The notes: generated by a model not told the origin, from the sequence alone. 64,000 nucleotides of DNA from Dehalobacterium formicoaceticum (GCF_002224645.1 NZ_CP022121.1:2672501-2736500), one strand, 5' to 3'. Positions 19,819-29,783 are shown, counted from the stretch's first letter. Numbers and translations: made by a program.

Positions 19819-21141
19819 TTGGATTTTTATGTTGCTTTAACCAGCTTGGGTTGTTCTAAAAACCTTGTGGATAGTGAAATCATGTTGGGAATTTTGCGTA
19901 ATGATAGATTTATTATTACCAAAGAATTTTCCCAAGCGCAAATTATTGTAGTGAATACCTGTGGTTTTATTCTTCCTGCCAAAAAAGAATCCATTGAAAC
20001 GATTCTGGAAATGGCATCCTATAAAAAGAAGGGACGATGTCAGCTGCTCATCGTTACCGGTTGTTTAGCCGAAAAATACCGAGAAGAACTGCTGAAAGAA
20101 ATTCCTGAAATTGATGGGATTTTAGGCACTTCTGAATTTTCTCAAATCGGGGATTTAATCCAAGAGAAACTAGCGGGGATGATCCCGAAACACTCCGGTA
20201 AAATCCAGGCTCTGAACCCGGATCGTTACTTGACAACACCTCAGCACATGGCCTATGTAAAAATCGCTGAGGGCTGTGATAATCATTGCACCTATTGTTT
20301 GATTCCTCAATTACGCGGCGCTTATCGAAGCAGGCCGATAGAAGAAATCCTCTCTGAAGTGCGTCTTCTCATTGCTAAAGGGGTCAAAGAAATTAACCTT
20401 ATTGCCCAAGATTCAACTTATTATGGGTTAGATCTATATGGAAAAGAAAAACTTCCTGAACTATTGGATACCATCGCTCAAGAGAAAATTCAGTGGATCA
20501 GGGTTCTTTACTGTTATCCGGAACGAATTACTGATGAACTGCTTCAGGTCATGGCCAAACATGATAATATTTGTCATTATCTGGACATCCCTCTTCAACA
20601 TGCCGACCAGAATATTCTTAGAAGAATGGGCCGCAAAGGGTCAAGAGATTCCTTGGAAAAGCTTATTACTCATATTCGGACGATGATGCCGGATGTGGCT
20701 CTCAGGACAACTTTCATGGTTGGTTTCCCCGGAGAAACAGAGGAACAATTTCAAGTTTTATTGGATTTTATTGAAAAATGCAGGTTTGATTGGTTGGGAG
20801 CATTTACTTATTCCCAGGAGGAGGATACCCCTGCCTCTTTATTTAAGGATCAGGTTCCTGAGGAAGTAAAAGAAGAACGATACCATCGTTTAATGTCCTT
20901 GCAAAGCAAGATTTCCCAGCAAAATCAAAGTAAATGGGTTGGAAAAACAATTTCTGTCATCATTGAAGGAAAATTGTCGGATAACCCCGAATATTACAAA
21001 GGAAGGTCCCGTTATCAGGCGCCTGACGTTGACGGAGTTGTTTTAATAAAAGGAGATACGCTGCCTGAGGGTGAAATCAAACAAGTTCTAGTGACCGGTT
21101 CTGACATTTATGATTTAATAGGAGAGATAATCGAATCATGA
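19819..21141 (+). CDS. rimO: Ribosomal protein S12 methylthiotransferase RimO
   Basis: A radical-SAM methylthiotransferase that modifies an Asp of ribosomal protein S12. The N-terminal UPF0004 domain has three Cys (SLGCSKN, NTCGF, TGCLAE). The radical-SAM motif is CDNHCTYC (~residue 153), and a C-terminal TRAM domain follows. 440 aa. TTG start with AAAAGGGG upstream. It overlaps pgsA by 4 bp. Confidence 0.95.
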   Translation: MDFYVALTSLGCSKNLVDSEIMLGILRNDRFIITKEFSQAQIIVVNTCGFILPAKKESIETILEMASYKKKGRCQLLIVTGCLAEKYREELLKEIPEIDGILGTSEFSQIGDLIQEKLAGMIPKHSGKIQALNPDRYLTTPQHMAYVKIAEGCDNHCTYCLIPQLRGAYRSRPIEEILSEVRLLIAKGVKEINLIAQDSTYYGLDLYGKEKLPELLDTIAQEKIQWIRVLYCYPERITDELLQVMAKHDNICHYLDIPLQHADQNILRRMGRKGSRDSLEKLITHIRTMMPDVALRTTFMVGFPGETEEQFQVLLDFIEKCRFDWLGAFTYSQEEDTPASLFKDQVPEEVKEERYHRLMSLQSKISQQNQSKWVGKTISVIIEGKLSDNPEYYKGRSRYQAPDVDGVVLIKGDTLPEGEIKQVLVTGSDIYDLIGEIIES

Positions 21142-21680
21142 ATCTGGCAAACAAACTTACTTTAGCGCGCATATTTTTAATCCCTGTTTTTATGATTATT
21201 CTGCTTACCAGGATTCCAAAATACGGAGATATTTTGGCAGCAGTCATTTTTATCATTGCTGCCAGTACCGACGGTTTGGACGGGTATATTGCCCGCTCCC
21301 GTAAACAGGTAACGAATTTAGGGAAACTGATGGATCCTTTAGCGGATAAACTATTGATTTCCGCCGCTCTTATTTCTCTGGTGGAGTTGGACATGATTAA
21401 GGCTTGGGTGGCCATTGTTATTATCGGACGGGAATTTGCCGTCACCGGGTTAAGAGCAATTGCTGCCAGTGAAGGTGTGATCATTGCTGCGTCTAAATTG
21501 GGAAAATTTAAAACAGTTTCTCAAATTGTGGCAATTTCAGTGATTCTTTTACATGATTTATACTGGCCTGTTTTTCCCAATCCCATCGGTTCATATTTAT
21601 TGTATATTGCTGTTGGTTTTACCATTGCCTCCGGCGTGGATTATTTCTTGAAAGCTAGAAAATTACTGAAAGAAAACTAA
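21138..21680 (+). CDS. pgsA: CDP-diacylglycerol-glycerol-3-phosphate 3-phosphatidyltransferase
   Basis: The integral membrane enzyme makes phosphatidylglycerol phosphate. The CDP-alcohol phosphotransferase signature, with the DGLDGYIARSRKQVTNLGKLMDPLADK region, is complete at ~residues 37-62. Several membrane helices; 180 aa is typical. It is coupled to rimO by a 4-bp ATGA overlap. Confidence 0.95.
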   Translation: MNLANKLTLARIFLIPVFMIILLTRIPKYGDILAAVIFIIAASTDGLDGYIARSRKQVTNLGKLMDPLADKLLISAALISLVELDMIKAWVAIVIIGREFAVTGLRAIAASEGVIIAASKLGKFKTVSQIVAISVILLHDLYWPVFPNPIGSYLLYIAVGFTIASGVDYFLKARKLLKEN

Positions 21681-21770
21681 GCCAATTTCTCGTTATTTCC
21701 AAACATTTCATAAGGTTTCTATAGTGATCACATGTTATACTTTTCTTATCAGATAAGGAGAGTGATATCT

Positions 21771-22280
21771 GTGAAACATCATATCAAGAGTCTGGGATTG
21801 ACTTTCGTCATTGCCAGCCTTTTTTTCGCCCTTTTGATGGGCGGCCGATTTCTTTATCAAAACCAATATATGGCAGATCGTTTTCAGGCAAAATTGGGAG
21901 ATATTCCGGGCGTAACAGAGGTCCGAATTGAGGATCGAAAGATTATCCTTACTATGAACAAAGTTAGCAATATCAAAGCATCTTTCCAGGAAGCTGCTAA
22001 TATTGTCGGGAAACGTGATTATGAAATTATCATAAAAGACCGTCCTTCAAAAGAACTGGAATCTCTTGTCTTAGAATGTGAAATACCTCTTCAGGAAGGT
22101 CTGATGCGGGGCAACTTTACAGAAATGACCCGGGTAATTCAGGAAATTTGCCGGAATCGGGGCATAGATGCCAGAATCTTTCTTGATCAAGAGAGAATCT
22201 ATTTGTCTATCTCTTCAGAAAACCATTATCTTTATCGGATCATCGAGCGGCCGGATTTCAGCCCTTCTATGTATAGCTAA
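21771..22280 (+). CDS. Hypothetical single-pass membrane protein next to an FtsH-like protease
   Basis: I do not recognise a family. The 169-residue product has a basic start, one membrane segment (about residues 9-28) and a ~140-residue soluble region that would face outwards if the N-terminus is cytoplasmic. The GTG at 21771 is preceded by AAGGAG; the frame opens earlier at 21732 without an RBS. It lies 54 bp before the FtsH-like gene and is probably co-transcribed with it, so it may be a partner or adaptor. That role is inference. Confidence 0.7.
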   Translation: MKHHIKSLGLTFVIASLFFALLMGGRFLYQNQYMADRFQAKLGDIPGVTEVRIEDRKIILTMNKVSNIKASFQEAANIVGKRDYEIIIKDRPSKELESLVLECEIPLQEGLMRGNFTEMTRVIQEICRNRGIDARIFLDQERIYLSISSENHYLYRIIERPDFSPSMYS

Positions 22281-22334
22281 AGAATGCCGCTGGACTCATG
22301 AATATTATCAAAAGTACAAAAGAAGGGGGGCTGA

Positions 22335-23828
22335 ATGATGAAAAAAGAAATTGTGATCGGGATGCTTCTTGCTCTGGCAGCTTTTTTAGGTTTTTCCGGT
22401 TATGATGTGGTTCCGGTTCTGATCTTGGCTGTTATGGGCGTGGTGCTATATATTTTACTTGAGAAGAAAGGATTATTAAAGAATTCTTTTATGGGAACAG
22501 CTGTCCATCATCCCGGGATACGGTTTGATGATATTGGCGGACAAGCACCGGCTAAACTTGAGATTCAGGAAGCTTTAGACTTTATGAAACATTACGATAA
22601 ATATCAAGTCATGGGCATTCGACCCTTAAAAGGAATTTTGCTCACCGGTCCTCCGGGAACAGGCAAGACCCTTTTAGCAAAGGCCGCGGCCACCTACACG
22701 GATTCGGTATTCATAGCGGCATCCGGATCAGAATTCATTGAGATGTATGCCGGCGTGGGCGCGCAGCGGATACGCAGCATTTTTCAATCAGCAAGAAATC
22801 AAGCTCAAAAGCTGAAAAAGAGAAGTGCCGTTATTTTCATCGATGAGATTGAGGTTTTGGGGGGGAAAAGGGGCAGTCATTCCAGTCACTTAGAATATGA
22901 CCAGACATTAAACCAGCTGCTAGTGGAAATGGATGGTATCAATACCGATCCCGAATTGCAAATTCTGCTCATGGGTGCGACAAACCGGGCGGACTTGATT
23001 GATGATGCCTTACTGAGACCGGGGCGTTTTGACCGTATTGTTAATGTGGATTTGCCCGATGTTGAGGGCAGATTACAAATCTTAAAGATCCATACCAACA
23101 ACAAGCCTTTATGTCAGGATGTTGATCTGTCGGTAATTGCCAAAGAAACTTTTGGCTTTTCGGGGGCTCAACTAGAAAGCCTCTGCAACGAGGGCGCGAT
23201 CTATGCCCTGCGAGAGGAAGAAAAATTCATCTGCCAGAAACATCTCAAGGAAGCCATTGATAAAGTGATGATGGGTGAAAGGGCGGAAAAAACACCTACG
23301 AAAGAAGAAAAAAAACGCATCGCTTACCATGAATCAGGGCATGCATTGGTGAGTGAAACCTTACGTCAAAATTCTGTGGCCTATGTTACCATTACCTCCC
23401 GTGGAAAAGCTCTGGGTTATATGCGGCAGGCACCTGCCTCCGATATTTATTTGTACACCAAGGAATACTTAGAGCATCAAATTAAAATTGCCTTAGCAGG
23501 TGCTGTTGCAGAAGAAATATTTTTGGGAAGCAAAAGCTCCGGATCTTTAAACGATTTTAAGCAGGCGATTACCCTTGCAAAGCAAATCATTGAGTGTGGC
23601 TTTTCCCGTCTGGGTATTGTGGATCATGAATTGATTTCAAAGGACTTAATCCACGAAGAAATCGGTTTTATTCTCGATGCTCAAGAGAAAATGACTCGGG
23701 CCATGATCCGTAAAGGGGAGTATATTTTACACCGAATGGTGGATATCCTCGATGACCAGGAACACATTGCCGGAGAAGCACTGAGAGAAATGCTTCAAAA
23801 TCCATCACTTAATGTTTCAAACATTTAG
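22335..23828 (+). CDS. FtsH-like AAA+ zinc metalloprotease lacking the extracytoplasmic domain
   Basis: Two membrane segments lie back to back (~residues 5-21 and 24-42); ordinary FtsH has ~75 extracytoplasmic residues between them. The AAA module is complete: Walker A GPPGTGKT (105-112), Walker B IFIDE (167-171), second region of homology ending in RPGRFDR (~228-234). The peptidase site HESGH (332-336) and the third ligand Asp in LNDF (~407) are intact. So it should be an active ATP-dependent protease. At 497 aa it is shorter than housekeeping FtsH (~600+), and is probably a paralogue. Confidence 0.85.
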   Translation: MMKKEIVIGMLLALAAFLGFSGYDVVPVLILAVMGVVLYILLEKKGLLKNSFMGTAVHHPGIRFDDIGGQAPAKLEIQEALDFMKHYDKYQVMGIRPLKGILLTGPPGTGKTLLAKAAATYTDSVFIAASGSEFIEMYAGVGAQRIRSIFQSARNQAQKLKKRSAVIFIDEIEVLGGKRGSHSSHLEYDQTLNQLLVEMDGINTDPELQILLMGATNRADLIDDALLRPGRFDRIVNVDLPDVEGRLQILKIHTNNKPLCQDVDLSVIAKETFGFSGAQLESLCNEGAIYALREEEKFICQKHLKEAIDKVMMGERAEKTPTKEEKKRIAYHESGHALVSETLRQNSVAYVTITSRGKALGYMRQAPASDIYLYTKEYLEHQIKIALAGAVAEEIFLGSKSSGSLNDFKQAITLAKQIIECGFSRLGIVDHELISKDLIHEEIGFILDAQEKMTRAMIRKGEYILHRMVDILDDQEHIAGEALREMLQNPSLNVSNI

Positions 23829-23847
23829 TCTTGGGTGTTTTATCAAA

Positions 23848-23881
23848 GCTCGGATCGGTCACGGTCTGAGTTTTGATTTTT
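23848..23881 (+). terminator. Intrinsic terminator after the FtsH-like gene
   Basis: CTCGGATCG pairs with CGGTCTGAG (two wobble pairs) around GTCA, followed by TTTTGATTTTT. Confidence 0.8.
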
Positions 23882-23967
23882 AATTAGAAAATGTTTAATC
23901 AAATAAAAGGATTTTATCTTGTTCAGAACGAAATCTGAATAGTGCATTGATTGAGGTGGTGATTAGG

Positions 23968-24444
23968 ATGATGAATAATCAATTATTGCAATTATTGATT
24001 GAAAGATTAAAAGCAAAAGGAAAAACAATTGCCGTGGCTGAATCGTGCACCGGCGGATTGTTTAGCGGTGCGTTAACTGAAATTCCAGGAAGTTCAGATT
24101 GTTTCGGTTTAGGTGTAATTACATACAGTAATTTGGCTAAACATGAACAACTTGGCATTCCCTGGGAAATCTTAAATCAATTTGGTGCGGTAAGTTATCA
24201 GACCGCTTTTTTTATGGCTCAATCAGTAAAAAGGTTGGCTCAATCTGATTTAGGAATTTCCTTTACCGGTATTGCCGGTCCTTCAGGTGGAACTGAAACC
24301 AAACCCGTGGGTCTGGTTTATATGGCTTTGGCTCTGGAAGATTCTTGTGTTGTGCGGAAATTTTATTTTACCGGCCCGCGGCACGAGATCAGGATGGCAA
24401 CGGTGCAAGAGGGGATCAATTTAGTACTTCATTATTTTAAATAG
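23968..24444 (+). CDS. CinA C-terminal domain protein (PncC-type nicotinamide-nucleotide amidase)
   Basis: Only the CinA C-terminal domain is present: AESCTGGLFSGALTEIPGSSDCF near the N-terminus, with the Ser of the amidase site, and SFTGIAGPSGGTETKPVG later. Such stand-alone proteins deamidate nicotinamide mononucleotide. The N-terminal molybdopterin-binding-like half of full CinA is absent. ATG at 23968 follows GAGGTGG. It lies just before recA, as cinA does in many Firmicutes. Confidence 0.88.
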   Translation: MMNNQLLQLLIERLKAKGKTIAVAESCTGGLFSGALTEIPGSSDCFGLGVITYSNLAKHEQLGIPWEILNQFGAVSYQTAFFMAQSVKRLAQSDLGISFTGIAGPSGGTETKPVGLVYMALALEDSCVVRKFYFTGPRHEIRMATVQEGINLVLHYFK

Positions 24445-24495
24445 TCGGGGCTGTGAAATTTATTTAAAAACAGGAAATAATTTTCAAATTGACAG

Positions 24496-24544
24496 TTGAC
24501 AAACTCCAGATAAACCTAGTACAATAAATACGAACATTTGTTTG
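24496..24544 (+). promoter_or_regulatory. recA promoter with LexA (SOS) box
   Basis: TTGACA (24496-24501) and TACAAT (24520-24525) are 18 bp apart. Six bases downstream, CGAACATTTGTTTG (24531-24544) differs by one base from the Gram-positive SOS box CGAACnnnnGTTCG. This places recA under the LexA encoded at 48699-49313. Confidence 0.85.
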
Positions 24545-24561
24545 AAGAGGGGGAAATAAAG

Positions 24562-25608
24562 ATGTCCGATAAATTACGTGCTTTAGATCAGGCACTAAGT
24601 CAAATTGAAAGGCAATTTGGTAAAGGATCCATTATGCGTTTAGGAGGGGAAGCTGCAAAAGCGGGAATCGATGTAATTCCTACGGGGTCCCTGGCCCTTG
24701 ATCTGGCCTTAGGAATAGGTGGAGTCCCCAGAGGCAGAATTGTGGAAATTTACGGACCTGAATCCTCAGGAAAGACAACGGTGGCTCTGCATATCATAGC
24801 CGAGGCTCAAAAAATGGGAGGGACAGCTGCCTTTATCGATGCGGAACACGCCCTTGATCCCCTTTATACCCAAAATCTCGGCGTAGATTTAGAAAATTTG
24901 CTGGTATCTCAACCGGATACCGGAGAGCAGGCTTTGGAAATCACAGAAGCCTTGGTCCGCAGCGGCGCCGTCGATATCGTAGTCATCGATTCTGTAGCTG
25001 CTTTGGTGCCAAGAGCTGAGATCGAAGGCGAAATGGGTGATGCCCATGTCGGTTTACAAGCCAGATTAATGTCCCAGGCATTGAGAAAGCTTACAGCTGT
25101 TATTGGCAAGACCCGTACGACAACGATTTTTATCAACCAAATCAGAGAAAAAGTAGGAGTCATGTACGGTAACCCGGAAACAACACCGGGGGGGCGGGCG
25201 TTAAAATTCTATTCATCTGTTCGCATGGAGGTCAGAAGAACGGAAACGTTAAAACAGGGATCAGATATGATCGGCAACCGAACCAAGGTAAAAATTGTTA
25301 AGAATAAAGTAGCGCCTCCCTTTAAACAAGCTGAATTTGATATTATGTACGGCTTAGGAATTTCCAAAGAAGGAAATCTTTTAGACATCGGTGCGGAGTT
25401 GAATATTATTAATAAAAGTGGTTCCTGGTATTCTTACGGGGATGAAAGAATCGGCCAGGGAAGAGAAAACGCCAAAGAATATCTTAAAACTCATCCGGAA
25501 ATGGCTCAAGAGGTTGAGCGGAGAATTCGGGAAAATGCCCAAGGAATCCCATTAATCAGCGTTGGCGCTTCCGGCAGTGAAATGAATGATGATGAAGAAG
25601 ATCAATAA
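24562..25608 (+). CDS. recA: Recombinase RecA
   Basis: RecA forms the nucleoprotein filament for homologous recombination and triggers LexA self-cleavage. Walker A GPESSGKT (~residues 65-72) and the family signature around [14 protein letters not shown] are intact. 348 aa is typical. ATG at 24562 follows GAGGGGG; the in-frame ATG at 24538 overlaps the SOS box region and is unlikely. Confidence 0.98.
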   Translation: MSDKLRALDQALSQIERQFGKGSIMRLGGEAAKAGIDVIPTGSLALDLALGIGGVPRGRIVEIYGPESSGKTTVALHIIAEAQKMGGTAAFIDAEHALDPLYTQNLGVDLENLLVSQPDTGEQALEITEALVRSGAVDIVVIDSVAALVPRAEIEGEMGDAHVGLQARLMSQALRKLTAVIGKTRTTTIFINQIREKVGVMYGNPETTPGGRALKFYSSVRMEVRRTETLKQGSDMIGNRTKVKIVKNKVAPPFKQAEFDIMYGLGISKEGNLLDIGAELNIINKSGSWYSYGDERIGQGRENAKEYLKTHPEMAQEVERRIRENAQGIPLISVGASGSEMNDDEEDQ

Positions 25609-26113
25609 TAATAAAACAAAGAACTCCTGCAGCCTGATGGCACGGGCTTTAAAATTATTAACAATTCGCCCCAGGTCAATTGAAGAACTAAGAACCCTGC
25701 TTTTAGAAAGAGAATATCCTCTGGAAGAGATAAATCAAGCAATTTCCCAACTGATTCAACTAAAATATTTAGATGATATCAGTTTTATCGAAAGCTGGTG
25801 TTACTATCGTCAACATATTACACCGAAAGGCCGTTGGCTGGTAAGAAAGGAATTGGCTGCCAAAGGTGTCTCCCCTTTTGATTTGGAAGAACATTTTGAT
25901 GCCTTTTATTCTGAAGAGGATGAAAAGAAATGTTTGCTGCACTTGATTGAGAAGAAATCCATTAAAGGAATATTGGAACAAAGTAAAAATATTGAGAAGG
26001 AACACCAAAAGGTGGTTGCGCAGCTGGTAAGAAAGGGGTTTAAACTGCATCATATTTTGGAGATGCTTGACAGGTTTCAGGCTATTAATCTTGACATTTA
26101 TCCAGAAAAATAA
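25586..26113 (+). CDS. recX: Regulatory protein RecX
   Basis: RecX binds and modulates RecA filaments. The ~175-residue helical protein shows three RecX-type triple-helix repeats ([26 protein letters not shown]..., [22 protein letters not shown]..., VAQLVRKGF). It overlaps the end of recA by 23 bp, so it is probably translated by coupling. The exact start is uncertain: several ATGs in a row at 25586-25594, and another at 25637. Confidence 0.88.
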   Translation: MMMKKINNNKTKNSCSLMARALKLLTIRPRSIEELRTLLLEREYPLEEINQAISQLIQLKYLDDISFIESWCYYRQHITPKGRWLVRKELAAKGVSPFDLEEHFDAFYSEEDEKKCLLHLIEKKSIKGILEQSKNIEKEHQKVVAQLVRKGFKLHHILEMLDRFQAINLDIYPEK

Positions 26114-26489
26114 TAAAATGTCTCTATTAGAACAAGGATTAGAATATAAGACCTGGAACGGGTTTAATATATCTTAAAACTGAGGCATAAAACATGAGGA
26201 AGAGCAAATCATGATACATATTTGTTAATATGTTTGCTTTATGGTGCGCTGATGTAAACAGAATTTTCCTTTGCTGGTTTGAGATCCATAGCACTCGTTT
26301 ATCTCGTTTGTATTCTAAAACCGAGTTTATACTCGGTTTTTTTATCGTCAGGATTCATTTATTTTAATGATATCTAAGCACCAAGAGAAATAATACACTG
26401 GGGCGTAAGAAATCTATTGAACCTGGAAATTTCCTTGTCAATATTACGATTATGAAATAAAAAAATACGCTGGGAGGTGAAAGGACAAT
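26114..26489 (+). other. Intergenic region recX-rny, structured but without a gene
   Basis: No coding sequence is seen. It contains an inverted region around ACATATT/AATATGT (~26217-26252), a GAGAT/ATCTC pair (~26281-26305) and a clear terminator at 26317. This could be the 3' end of the recA-recX transcript or a small RNA. The 145 bases after the terminator hold a weak TTGTCA -35-like box but no convincing -10. Confidence 0.4.
26317..26344 (+). terminator. Intrinsic terminator between recX and rny
   Basis: AAAACCGAGT pairs with ACTCGGTTTT around TTAT, and the T run continues to seven. Confidence 0.9.
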
Positions 26490-28028
26490 TTGTGGCTATA
26501 CTATGTAATTTATATTTTGGCAGGCATTGCCGTTGGCTTTTTGATAGGATACTTAGTGCGGAAAAAGCTTGCTGAGGCGAAAATTAATTCCGCTGAAGAA
26601 GCAGCCAAAAAGATCCTTGAAGACGGCTATAAAGACGCTGAGGCGAAAAAAAGGGAAGTTCTCTTAGAAGCAAAAGAAGAAATTCACCGTATGAGATCTG
26701 ATGCTGAGAGAGAAAATAAAGATCGGCGCAATGAGTTAACACGTTTGGAAAGAAGATTGGTTCAAAAAGAAGAAAATTTGGATCGCAAAACTGATGCCAT
26801 CGAACGAAAAGAAGATTCTCTGGTTAAAAAAGAGCAAGAAGCAGAGGACAAATTAAATGCTATTTCTGAATTACACGAAAAAAAGGTGGAAGAATTTGAG
26901 CGATTATCAGGTATGACATCAGAACAAGCCAAAGAACTTCTTTTATCCAATATTGAGGAAGAAATTAAGTATGAATCTGCTATTTTGATTAAAGATCTTG
27001 AAAAGCAAGCGAAAGAAGACGGAGAAAAAAAAGCGCGCGAAATCATTACGTTGGCGATTCAAAGAGTCGCGGCAGATCATGTGGCAGAAACAACGGTATC
27101 AGTTGTTGCTCTGCCTAACGATGAAATGAAAGGTCGGATCATCGGACGGGAAGGGCGAAACATTCGTACACTAGAAACATTAACCGGGATTGACCTGATC
27201 ATTGATGATACGCCTGAAGCTGTGATTCTTTCCGGGTTTGATCCAGTCAGAAGAGAGGTTGCCCGAGTTGCTTTAGAAAAACTGATTCTGGATGGCCGCA
27301 TTCATCCTGCTCGCATTGAAGAAATGGTGGAAAAAGCCCAAAAGGAAGTGGATCAGCGAATCCGGGAAGAAGGGGAGCAAGCAACCTTTGAAACAGGGGT
27401 TCATGGCTTGCATCCGGAACTCATTCGCTTAATAGGCAGACTCAAATATCGCACCAGTTACGGACAGAATATTTTGAAGCATTCCATTGAAGTATCCCAT
27501 CTGGCAGGAATTATGGCTGCTGAGTTAGGCGCCGATGAACAAATGGCAAAAAGGGCAGGCTTGCTTCATGATTTGGGGAAAGCTGTCGATCATGAAGTGG
27601 AAGGACCCCATGTCACCATTGGTGCAGATTTGGCGAAAAAGTACCGGGAATCACCGGAAATCGTTCATGCCATTGCCGCTCACCATGGAGATATCGAAAC
27701 AAAAACCATTGAAGCAGCTTTAGTTCAGGCAGCAGATGCGATTTCAGCAGCAAGACCAGGCGCCCGAAGAGAAACCCTGGAATCTTATATCAAAAGATTA
27801 GAAAAATTAGAAGAAATTGCGGATTCATATGAAGGAGTAGAAAAAGCTTTTGCCATTCAGGCAGGACGTGAAATCCGTATTATGGTTAAACCTGATAAGG
27901 TAGATGACATTTCCTCACCTCGCTTAGCCCGAGATATTGTCAAGAGAATCGAATCAGAATTAGAGTATCCGGGACAAATTAAAGTTGTTGTAATTCGGGA
28001 AACGAGATCAGTGGATTATGCAAAATAA
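26490..28028 (+). CDS. rny: Ribonuclease Y
   Basis: RNase Y is the membrane-anchored endoribonuclease that starts mRNA decay in many Firmicutes. There is one N-terminal membrane helix (residues ~3-22), a long charged coiled coil (~25-190), a KH domain ([15 protein letters not shown], ~212) and an HD domain with [10 protein letters not shown] (~360). 512 aa. TTG start with GGGAGGTGAAAGG upstream. It is followed by ymdB, the usual neighbour. Confidence 0.95.
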   Translation: MWLYYVIYILAGIAVGFLIGYLVRKKLAEAKINSAEEAAKKILEDGYKDAEAKKREVLLEAKEEIHRMRSDAERENKDRRNELTRLERRLVQKEENLDRKTDAIERKEDSLVKKEQEAEDKLNAISELHEKKVEEFERLSGMTSEQAKELLLSNIEEEIKYESAILIKDLEKQAKEDGEKKAREIITLAIQRVAADHVAETTVSVVALPNDEMKGRIIGREGRNIRTLETLTGIDLIIDDTPEAVILSGFDPVRREVARVALEKLILDGRIHPARIEEMVEKAQKEVDQRIREEGEQATFETGVHGLHPELIRLIGRLKYRTSYGQNILKHSIEVSHLAGIMAAELGADEQMAKRAGLLHDLGKAVDHEVEGPHVTIGADLAKKYRESPEIVHAIAAHHGDIETKTIEAALVQAADAISAARPGARRETLESYIKRLEKLEEIADSYEGVEKAFAIQAGREIRIMVKPDKVDDISSPRLARDIVKRIESELEYPGQIKVVVIRETRSVDYAK

Positions 28029-28080
28029 GGTTTAAATTGTAGCAGACTTAATTGTTAAATATATATGAAATTTTCTGTGG

Positions 28081-28107
28081 GGGAACTTTCAGGTTCCCTT
28101 ATTTTTT
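28081..28107 (+). terminator. Intrinsic terminator after rny
   Basis: GGGAAC (28081-28086) and GTTCCC (28093-28098) form the stem around TTTCAG, followed by TTATTTTTT. Confidence 0.8.
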
Positions 28108-28200
28108 ACTTTCAGGAAGTAAAAAATTTAAAGTTGAAAGTATAAGTGCAACTAAGGTTTCCGTAAAGCCTTCGGCTTGGCGGAAACCAAGTTTTATTTA
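28108..28200 (+). repeat. Dispersed repeat, copy 3
   Basis: It begins ACTTTCAGGAAGT and continues with AAATTTAAAGTTGAAAGTA and GTGCAACTAAGG, then a hairpin with GGTTTCCG/CGGAAACC arms and an inner AAGCC/GGCTT (28156-28188), then a T-rich tail. It matches copy 1 read on the opposite strand. The rest of the gap to 28348 shows no gene. Confidence 0.75.
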
Positions 28201-28348
28201 TTACTTCCAGTGCGGAATCCAACAATTCCGGCCACCTGTGACTAAATATTAACATGATATAACATTATTTTTCTTACCGCCCTAAAGCAGGAGTTTATCA
28301 ATATGTTGGAGAATCAGAATATGACCTACGAAAAAGGTGGTGCTACTT

Positions 28349-28867
28349 GTGTCCGTATCATATAAGCATGGGGAAGGTGTCTCTGAATGTGTAGGCCTCC
28401 TCATCTCAATTTTATTACGTTATCCGGAAGTGGGCTCAATTCATTTTGATCCACAAACTCATGAAATACGTTTAACCTTTATTATTTCAGGGGATAGAAA
28501 AATACTGCAGATTGCTGAGAAAAGGCAAGCCATTTTGGAGGCTTTGCAAACGTATCATCAATTAGAAATAATTAAACCTCAGCTTTGTGCCGTTGAAGAA
28601 AAGCAACATGATCATTATTCGATGATTGATGTAAAAAGAGATGTGGATACCTTAACTAAGGACGAAATTTCCCTGTTAATGGAATTAATTCAAATCCATT
28701 TTCCTTATGCTCTCATTGTGGATATTAGTGAAGAAATGTGGGCAGAAGATATCCAAATACAGGATGAAATGATCGGCCATATGTTGGAAGGAATTAAAAA
28801 CGGGATCGTAGATAACAAATTAGTTGCTTACAGAGAAGAAGGAAAAGTATTGGTTTTTAATCGTTAG
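28349..28867 (+). CDS. Conserved hypothetical protein between rny and ymdB
   Basis: I cannot name the family. The ~172-residue product is soluble with no signal peptide or membrane segment. An acidic helical C-terminal half (TKDEISLLMELIQIHFPYALIVDISEEMWAEDIQIQDEMI) follows an alpha/beta N-terminal half with SVSYKHGEG and IRLTFIISG. The position between rny and ymdB suggests a conserved Clostridia gene. GTG at 28349 is ~9 nt after AAAGGTGG; a GTG at 28337 overlaps it. Confidence 0.7.
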   Translation: MSVSYKHGEGVSECVGLLISILLRYPEVGSIHFDPQTHEIRLTFIISGDRKILQIAEKRQAILEALQTYHQLEIIKPQLCAVEEKQHDHYSMIDVKRDVDTLTKDEISLLMELIQIHFPYALIVDISEEMWAEDIQIQDEMIGHMLEGIKNGIVDNKLVAYREEGKVLVFNR

Positions 28868-28889
28868 TCCCGCTAGGAGGAAAAGAGTA

Positions 28890-29672
28890 TTGAGAATATT
28901 GTTTGTTGGAGATGTTGTAGGTAAACCGGGCCGGGAAATTTTGCGGCAACAATTAAATGAGATTCAAGATCAATATCACATTGATTTTACCATTGCCAAT
29001 GGTGAAAATGCAGCCAATGGTACGGGGATTAACAAAAGAATATTCGAAGAAATCAGTAATTATGGTGTGGACGTGGTGACCATGGGTAATCATGTCTGGG
29101 ACAAAAAAGAAATTTTGGATTTTATCGATCATGAAGAACGCATCATTCGTCCTGCTAATTATCCCCCCGGTACCCCAGGAAAAGGCTGGAACATCTTCTC
29201 TGTCAATCAGGTTAAAATTGTTGTCATTAACTTAGCCGGACGAGTTTTTTTGCCTGCTTTAGACTGCCCTTTCCAGGCAATGGAACGCATCTTAGCAGAG
29301 ATCAAAGATCTGACTCCTAATGTGATTGTAGATTTTCACGGCGAAGCAACTTCAGAAAAACAAGCAATGGGCTGGTACTTAGATGGACGGGTCAGTGCTG
29401 TTTTAGGTACCCATACCCATATCCAGACGGCAGACGCCCGCATTTTACACCGGGGTACGGCTTATATGACAGACGTGGGTATGACAGGACCCAGAGATTC
29501 TGTTTTAGGTACGGATAAAGATCTTGTGATCAAAAAATTTATTACCTCGATGCCGGTAAAATTTGAAATTGCCCATGGGGATATTCAGTTGAATGCAACT
29601 GTATTGGAATTAAATAAGCAGGGCAAAGCTATTTCAATAATACCGGTACAAACCATGCTGGAAGCACTTTAA
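28890..29672 (+). CDS. ymdB: YmdB family metallophosphoesterase (TIGR00282)
   Basis: A cyclic-nucleotide phosphodiesterase family. Metal-binding motifs are visible: FVGDVVGKPGR at the start, IANGENAANG, MGNHVWDKKE, VDFHGEATSEKQA and GTHTHIQTAD. 260 aa is typical. TTG at 28890 follows TAGGAGG at 28875-28880; the frame opens earlier but those residues overlap the previous gene. In Bacillus ymdB affects the motility/biofilm decision. Confidence 0.92.
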   Translation: MRILFVGDVVGKPGREILRQQLNEIQDQYHIDFTIANGENAANGTGINKRIFEEISNYGVDVVTMGNHVWDKKEILDFIDHEERIIRPANYPPGTPGKGWNIFSVNQVKIVVINLAGRVFLPALDCPFQAMERILAEIKDLTPNVIVDFHGEATSEKQAMGWYLDGRVSAVLGTHTHIQTADARILHRGTAYMTDVGMTGPRDSVLGTDKDLVIKKFITSMPVKFEIAHGDIQLNATVLELNKQGKAISIIPVQTMLEAL

Positions 29673-29702
29673 ATGCCTGAAGCTTTAAAAAAATTTTTTT
29701 TC

Positions 29703-29731
29703 AGAGGATTTTTCCTTAATTTAGCGAATAT
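29703..29731 (+). promoter_or_regulatory. Sigma-H promoter for spoVS
   Basis: AGAGGATTT (29703-29711) fits the sigma-H -35 RnAGGAwWW, and AGCGAATAT (29723-29731) fits the -10 RnnGAATww, with an 11-bp spacer. In Bacillus spoVS is a sigma-H gene, which supports the match. Confidence 0.75.
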
Positions 29732-29783
29732 ACATATTTAAAGAAAGAGCAATAGTAATGGATGACGCTAAGGGGGTAAAATC

